Positions 13,121 to 16,723 of a stretch of DNA of 16,723 bases are shown here, piece after piece; position 1 is the first letter of the stretch, and each line of letters begins with the position of its first letter. This stretch comes from JAYFRC01 sp034926415 (lineage in GTDB: Bacteria; Bacillota; Clostridia; Oscillospirales; Oscillospiraceae), in contig JAYFRC010000017.1 of assembly GCA_034926415.1 (NCBI GenBank), positions 1-16,723 on the forward strand, read 5' to 3'. The translations under genes and the position numbers were made by a program. The notes under the pieces are model-generated. The model was not told the DNA's origin and searched no databases. It was given only the letters and a program-made list of their open reading frames with translations.

Positions 13121-13150
13121 TTGACAGCTATGGTAGAATGATACTATGTA
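13121..13150 (+). promoter_or_regulatory. Possible promoter of the PBP gene
   Basis: A consensus -35 TTGACA (13121-13126) is followed at 18 bp by a poor -10, TATGTA (13145-13150). Alternatively, TGGTAGAAT (13131-13139) is a good extended -10 that needs no -35. Which is used cannot be decided by eye. Confidence 0.45.
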
Positions 13151-13192
13151 CAATTTTGCGATAACGGATGTTAAGAAGGAGGTTTTCTGCAA

Positions 13193-15790
13193 ATGGAAGA
13201 AAACAACCCGCAGCGCAGACGCAGAAAACACAGTAAGAGCGGTCTGAGCCGTTTTGGGGACGGCATCAGAAATGGCTCCGAACAAATCAGAAAGAGAAGC
13301 GCGAACGGAGAGGGAAGCGGACACGGGAAGGACGAAAGGCGCCGCCGCTCCGACAGAGCCATGCGTAATTATATTATAAGAACCGTATTGCTGGTTATAA
13401 TCTGCTCGGCGGCTATGTTCATGGGCATCTTCGCTATATATGTCGCGACCTGCATAATCCCTAATGCGGACATCGGCGTTGAGGGACTCACGACGAGCCA
13501 GAGCTCGGTGATATATTACCAGGACGACAACGACGAATGGCAGGAGCTTGAGACGCTTCACGGCGGAGAGAACCGCATATGGTCCGACTACGACGAGATG
13601 CCGAAATATCTTGAATCCGCGGCTGTGTCGATAGAGGACAAGCGCTTTTACAAGCACCACGGCGTCGACTGGGGAAGAACGTTTTCTGCGACGGTAAATA
13701 TGTTTATCGGGATGAAAGACACCTACGGCGGCTCGACTATAACACAGCAGACAATAAAGAACCTCACGGGAAACAAGGAGGGTACCGTCAAACGCAAGGT
13801 GCTCGAGATTTTCAGTGCGCTTCAGTTTGAAAAAACTCATACAAAGCCGGAGATAATAGAGCTTTATCTAAACAACATCTATCTCGGCGAGAACTGCTAC
13901 GGTGTGACCACCGCAGCACAGGCTTATTTCGGCAAAGACGTGTCGCAGCTCGACCTCGCCGAGTGCGCGTGCCTCATCGGAATAACGAACAATCCCTCGC
14001 TCTACGACCCGTATATAAGCGACAAGAGCAAAGAGCGAAACAAGGAGCGTCAGGAGACAATACTCAGCGCGATGCTCGACCAGAAATATATAACTCAGGA
14101 GGAATACGATCAGGCCGTCAATGAGACGCTCGTGTTCAAGAGCGGCGAGACTGACGATAGCAGCAACGTTTATTCCTATTTCGTAGACCAGGTCATCACC
14201 GACGTCATAAGCGGGCTTATGGAACAGAACGGCGTCACAAAACAGGTCGCGACGCAGCAGATATACTACGGCGGACTCAAGATATACTCGACCATAAAAC
14301 CGGATGTCCAGGCCTGCGTCGACGAAGTGTACAACGACGCGAGCAACCTTGATTACTATTCCGCCGACGGTCGAAACCAGCATATGCAGTCGGCGATAAC
14401 GATCGTCGATCCCTCGACGGGCAATATAGTCGCGCTCGCCGGAGGTATCGGCGAAAAGACGGGAAGCCGCGTGCTCGAGCGCGCGGTGTCTCTCAGGCAG
14501 TGCGGTTCCGCTATAAAACCCATAGGCGTATACGCTCCGGCCATAGACGCGGGAGTTATAACCCCTGCGTCCGTCATAGACGACTCGCCGGTCAGAATGC
14601 TCAACGACAGCCCGTGGCCGAAGAACTCGGAGGGCTATTACGGCGGACTTACGACGGTTGATTACGCGATATATGAATCCGTCAACACCTGCGCTGTCCG
14701 CGTTGTCGAAATGCTCGGACTCAACAATTCGTTCAATTTCCTTCAGAACAAGATGGGGATAACCTCACTTGTCACAGGGACAACAAGCGACCTCAACTCG
14801 GCCTCGCTCGGCCTAGGAGGTCTTACCGACGGCGTCAGCACGGTTGAGATGGCGGCGGCCTACGCAACGTTTGCAAACGAGGGCATCTACAACACGCCAA
14901 GAACCTATACCCTTGTCACCGATTCAGACGACAAGACGGTCATAGAGAATGACAGCAATTCATGGGTCGCGATGAAGGAAAGCACCGCTTATATAATGAA
15001 CGGCTTCCTTAAGGAGGTCATCGCCAGGGGCACCGGCGGAAGCGCCTCCTTCTCCGGAATGACGATCGCAGGCAAGACCGGAACCACGAGCGATAACCGC
15101 GACCGTTATTTTGTCGGTTATTCCCCGTATTACTGCGCGGCCGTATGGACGGGCTACGATACTCCAGCCAAGCTCAACGTCTCCGGAAACCCATCCGCGG
15201 TGCTATGGAGAAAAGTTATGAGCAAGATACACGCGGACCTGCCAAACAAGCAGTTCAGCACAGCCGGAAGCGAGGACCTTGTCAGTATCAATGTCTGTGC
15301 CGACAGCGGTCTGCTCGCGACCGACCTGTGCGCCGAGGATGTACGCGGCAGCCGGGTTCGCACGGTTCAGGTAGTCAAGGGCACCGAGCCGACGGCCTAC
15401 TGCTCGATGCACGTCCAGGTCGACTGGTGCAAAGAGGGCAACGCGCTGGCTGGCGAATATTGTCCCAAGGACTCGGTGGAGATAAAGACGGTACTGGATT
15501 ACACGCGCGAAAGTATCGGAGGAGTGACATGTAAGGACACGCCTTATCTGCTGAGCACGCTTGAGGCGAACGGAACCTGTAAGGTGCACACGGCAGCGAC
15601 CGTGATTCCACCCGATACCGGCGTTGACACTGGCGGTGATACCGGCGTTGACACTAGCGGCGATACCGGTGTTGACGCTGGCGGCGATACCGGCGTTGAC
15701 ACTGGCGGCGACGCGGGTGTTGATACTGGCGGCGATACCGGCGGCACCGACACAGGTATTACTGTAAACGGAAAGCACATATTTGCCTGA
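13193..15790 (+). CDS. Bifunctional class A penicillin-binding protein (PBP1a type)
   Basis: An 865-residue enzyme that polymerises glycan strands and cross-links peptidoglycan outside the membrane. A basic cytoplasmic tail (1-58, rich in Arg/Lys) precedes one membrane anchor (about 59-87). The GT51 transglycosylase domain (about 120-300) has SIEDKRFYKHHGVDWG (catalytic Glu148), GGSTITQQ (179-186) and ELYLNNIYLG. The transpeptidase has all three motifs: Ser439-A-I-Lys442, Ser496-V-Asn498 and Lys628-T-G-T631. C-terminal modules follow with seven Cys (702-796), and a Thr/Gly/Asp repeat tail (808-855). Many homologues have a Ser/Thr/Pro or Gly-rich tail instead. The start has AAGGAGG upstream. 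The gene is monocistronic between its promoter and a strong terminator. Confidence 0.96.
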   Translation: MEENNPQRRRRKHSKSGLSRFGDGIRNGSEQIRKRSANGEGSGHGKDERRRRSDRAMRNYIIRTVLLVIICSAAMFMGIFAIYVATCIIPNADIGVEGLTTSQSSVIYYQDDNDEWQELETLHGGENRIWSDYDEMPKYLESAAVSIEDKRFYKHHGVDWGRTFSATVNMFIGMKDTYGGSTITQQTIKNLTGNKEGTVKRKVLEIFSALQFEKTHTKPEIIELYLNNIYLGENCYGVTTAAQAYFGKDVSQLDLAECACLIGITNNPSLYDPYISDKSKERNKERQETILSAMLDQKYITQEEYDQAVNETLVFKSGETDDSSNVYSYFVDQVITDVISGLMEQNGVTKQVATQQIYYGGLKIYSTIKPDVQACVDEVYNDASNLDYYSADGRNQHMQSAITIVDPSTGNIVALAGGIGEKTGSRVLERAVSLRQCGSAIKPIGVYAPAIDAGVITPASVIDDSPVRMLNDSPWPKNSEGYYGGLTTVDYAIYESVNTCAVRVVEMLGLNNSFNFLQNKMGITSLVTGTTSDLNSASLGLGGLTDGVSTVEMAAAYATFANEGIYNTPRTYTLVTDSDDKTVIENDSNSWVAMKESTAYIMNGFLKEVIARGTGGSASFSGMTIAGKTGTTSDNRDRYFVGYSPYYCAAVWTGYDTPAKLNVSGNPSAVLWRKVMSKIHADLPNKQFSTAGSEDLVSINVCADSGLLATDLCAEDVRGSRVRTVQVVKGTEPTAYCSMHVQVDWCKEGNALAGEYCPKDSVEIKTVLDYTRESIGGVTCKDTPYLLSTLEANGTCKVHTAATVIPPDTGVDTGGDTGVDTSGDTGVDAGGDTGVDTGGDAGVDTGGDTGGTDTGITVNGKHIFA
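15614..15757 (+). repeat. 24-bp tandem repeat in the PBP C-terminus
   Basis: Five 24-bp copies (15614, 15638, 15662, 15686, 15710) and one partial copy (15734-15757). The consensus reads D-T-G-V-D-T-G-G per unit. Copies differ by a few bases, some of which change residues (Thr to Ala, Gly to Ser). All units are in frame, so copy-number change would alter only tail length. Confidence 0.9.
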
Positions 15791-15831
15791 CGGCGTATAG
15801 ACTGCGCTAAAATACGATATTCAATAACAGG

Positions 15832-15866
15832 CCAGGGCCGGACGGAGACGTCCGGCCCTGGTTTTT
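15832..15866 (+). terminator. Terminator of the PBP gene
   Basis: A perfect 13-bp stem (15832-15844 with 15849-15861) with a GAGA loop, followed by five T. Textbook intrinsic terminator 41 bp past the stop. Confidence 0.95.
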
Positions 15867-16102
15867 GTGCGGGCTATGCGTCCGGAGTTTTTTAGGCAGA
15901 TAATTTTGAGAGGTATTTTATATTTATATATGTATAAAAGACGCTGAAGGTCAAAAATTATACTTGGACAAACGACTGGTTTGAGTTTGCCGCTAATTTG
16001 TCAGTTTAAACAAAAAGCAACGATAAAATATGACATCGGCACAATATACGAATAATACTGGGAAAAGCGGGAATATTTTTTTGATATTTTTCGGACGAAG
16101 CC

Positions 16103-16120
16103 TTGATAAATATTAGACAA
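16103..16120 (+). promoter_or_regulatory. Possible Rex operator over the crotonase -35
   Basis: TTGATAA-ATAT-TAGACAA matches 11 of the 14 fixed positions of the clostridial Rex consensus TTGTTAA-N4-TTAACAA. It overlaps the -35 and spacer. Rex is an NADH/NAD-sensing repressor known to control crt-bcd-etf-hbd genes in clostridia. The half-sites are imperfect, so this is a candidate only. Confidence 0.4.
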
Positions 16121-16131
16121 AGTCTTATAAT
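16103..16131 (+). promoter_or_regulatory. Promoter of the crotonase gene
   Basis: -35 TTGATA (16103-16108), 17-bp spacer, consensus -10 TATAAT (16126-16131). The leader is about 70 nt. Confidence 0.8.
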
Positions 16132-16162
16132 GGGCAAAGTGAGGGTAAAGGGTAATACTAGC

Positions 16163-16196
16163 ACTCGGTTTTTAATCGAGTTTTATCCAAGGATAA
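16163..16196 (+). promoter_or_regulatory. Two small hairpins in the crotonase leader
   Basis: ACTCG-N9-CGAGT (16163-16181) is followed by TTTTAT and looks like a weak terminator. TTATC-CAAG-GATAA (16183-16196) abuts the ribosome site AAGGAGG. Either could affect expression; neither matches a class I know. Confidence 0.35.
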
Positions 16197-16208
16197 GGAG
16201 GAAAGGAA

Positions 16209-16723
16209 ATGGCAGTAGATTTGGAAAAAAAGGGTCATGTCGGAGTAATAACGATGAACAGACCCGAAGCATTAAACGCGCTTAACACACCGATGATTCA
16301 TGAACTTGAAAACGTCGTTGCACGGGCTGAGGCGGACGAGGATATTTACGTCTGTATCATCACCGGCGCAGGACGTTCTTTTGTTGCAGGGGCTGATATC
16401 GGCGAGATGAGCGCGTTCGGAGCGGTCGAGGGCAAGGCTTTCGGCGACTACGGAAACAGCGTTTTCCTGAAGATTGAGAACATGACAAAGCCTGTTATCG
16501 CGGCGGTAAACGGTTTTGCTCTCGGCGGTGGCTGCGAGCTTTCCATGGCCTGCGATATCCGCCTTGCCAGCGACAAGGCAAAGTTCGGACAGCCCGAGGT
16601 GGGACTCGGAATAACTCCGGGCTTCGGCGGAACCCAGCGCATGTCCCGCATCTGCGGAATATCCAACGCTATGAGAATGATACTTACGGCCGACATCATC
16701 GGCGCGGCTCAGGCTAAGGAGAT
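16209..16723 (+). CDS. crt: Enoyl-CoA hydratase/crotonase family, 5' part
   Basis: The first 171 residues of about 260; the gene runs off the window. Crotonases hydrate or dehydrate acyl-CoA, and the best guess here is 3-hydroxybutyryl-CoA dehydratase of the butyrate pathway. The oxyanion-hole segment is SFVAGADIGEM (57-67), with a second part in NGFALGGGCELSMACDIRLAS (101-121). The catalytic glutamates are Glu110 and Glu130 (FGQPEVGLGITPGFGGTQR), both present as in hydratases. The ATG follows AAGGAGG, and the promoter has a Rex-like site. Whether bcd, etfBA, hbd or thl follow is outside the window, so another enoyl-CoA hydratase is possible. Confidence 0.9.
   Translation, partial: MAVDLEKKGHVGVITMNRPEALNALNTPMIHELENVVARAEADEDIYVCIITGAGRSFVAGADIGEMSAFGAVEGKAFGDYGNSVFLKIENMTKPVIAAVNGFALGGGCELSMACDIRLASDKAKFGQPEVGLGITPGFGGTQRMSRICGISNAMRMILTADIIGAAQAKE

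Larger units (their letters stand above)
15791..16208. other. 418-bp intergenic region between PBP and crotonase genes
   Basis: It holds the PBP terminator (15832-15866). An AT-rich stretch with no gene I can support follows (about 15867-16100), including a TTTGT-N8-ACAAA dyad at 15997-16014. Then come the crotonase promoter with an overlapping Rex-like dyad (16103-16131) and a 5' leader with two small hairpins. Confidence 0.7.

Noticed and set aside
12938..13840. 300-residue minus-strand frame
   Set aside because: Antisense to the start of the PBP gene and across its promoter region; composition reflects the opposite strand.
15614..15757. Calcium-binding (RTX or thrombospondin type 3) repeats
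   Set aside because: Units lack the GGxGxDxxx or DxDxDG patterns; treated as low-complexity acidic repeats.
15614..15757. CRISPR array
   Set aside because: Repeats are contiguous, have no spacers and are in coding frame.

Overview
The window looks like chromosomal DNA of a Gram-positive anaerobe of the Clostridia (Bacillota), possibly a gut Oscillospirales-type organism. The evidence is a Zn-ribbon L33, a mini-III RNase next to an RqcH-type NFACT protein, a single-pass SecE, an L10 leader with attenuator, a DUF1292 protein, a class A PBP with Cys-rich C-terminal modules, and a crotonase at the head of what may be a butyryl-CoA operon. Host genes are GC-rich and favour cgc, ctc and ata codons. 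The exact taxon cannot be read from the sequence.

Left end (1-1513): the right-hand end of an integrated mobile element. A partial excisionase-like HTH gene and a tyrosine integrase point at the 3' end of a complete tRNA-Ala(GGC) gene on the minus strand. This is the classic layout of a tRNA-targeting integrative element; its other end lies outside the window. Base composition and codon use change at the tRNA.

Region 1514-4245: RNA-processing and translation-quality genes. mrnC (23S rRNA maturation) and rqcH (alanine tailing of stalled nascent chains) are coupled and end at a bidirectional terminator shared with the convergent ruvX/yqgF.

Region 4246-8184: a translation block. It runs rpmG-secE-nusG-(L1-type leader)-rplK-(second L1-type site)-rplA, then a separate promoter and L10 leader/attenuator, then rplJ-rplL and a strong terminator. 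rpoB does not follow.

Region 8185-12330: an uncharacterised FAD-dependent dehydrogenase (COG2509 type), then convergent tcdA (t6A to ct6A in tRNA), and upstream of it a membrane-anchored parvulin-type foldase with a serine-rich tail. Region 12331-12951, all minus strand: a 6S RNA gene missed by protein-based annotation, with its own promoter and terminator, and a DUF1292 gene.

Right end (13100-16723): a bifunctional class A PBP with a 24-bp tandem repeat encoding its C-terminus, a strong terminator, a 418-bp AT-rich intergenic region, and the start of a crotonase gene. The crotonase promoter overlaps an 18-bp Rex-like dyad. I see no clear new defence or biosynthetic system. The most interesting signals are regulatory: paired L1 mimics, the 6S RNA, the Rex-like site, overlapping tRNA/mrnC promoters and a structured rpmG leader.
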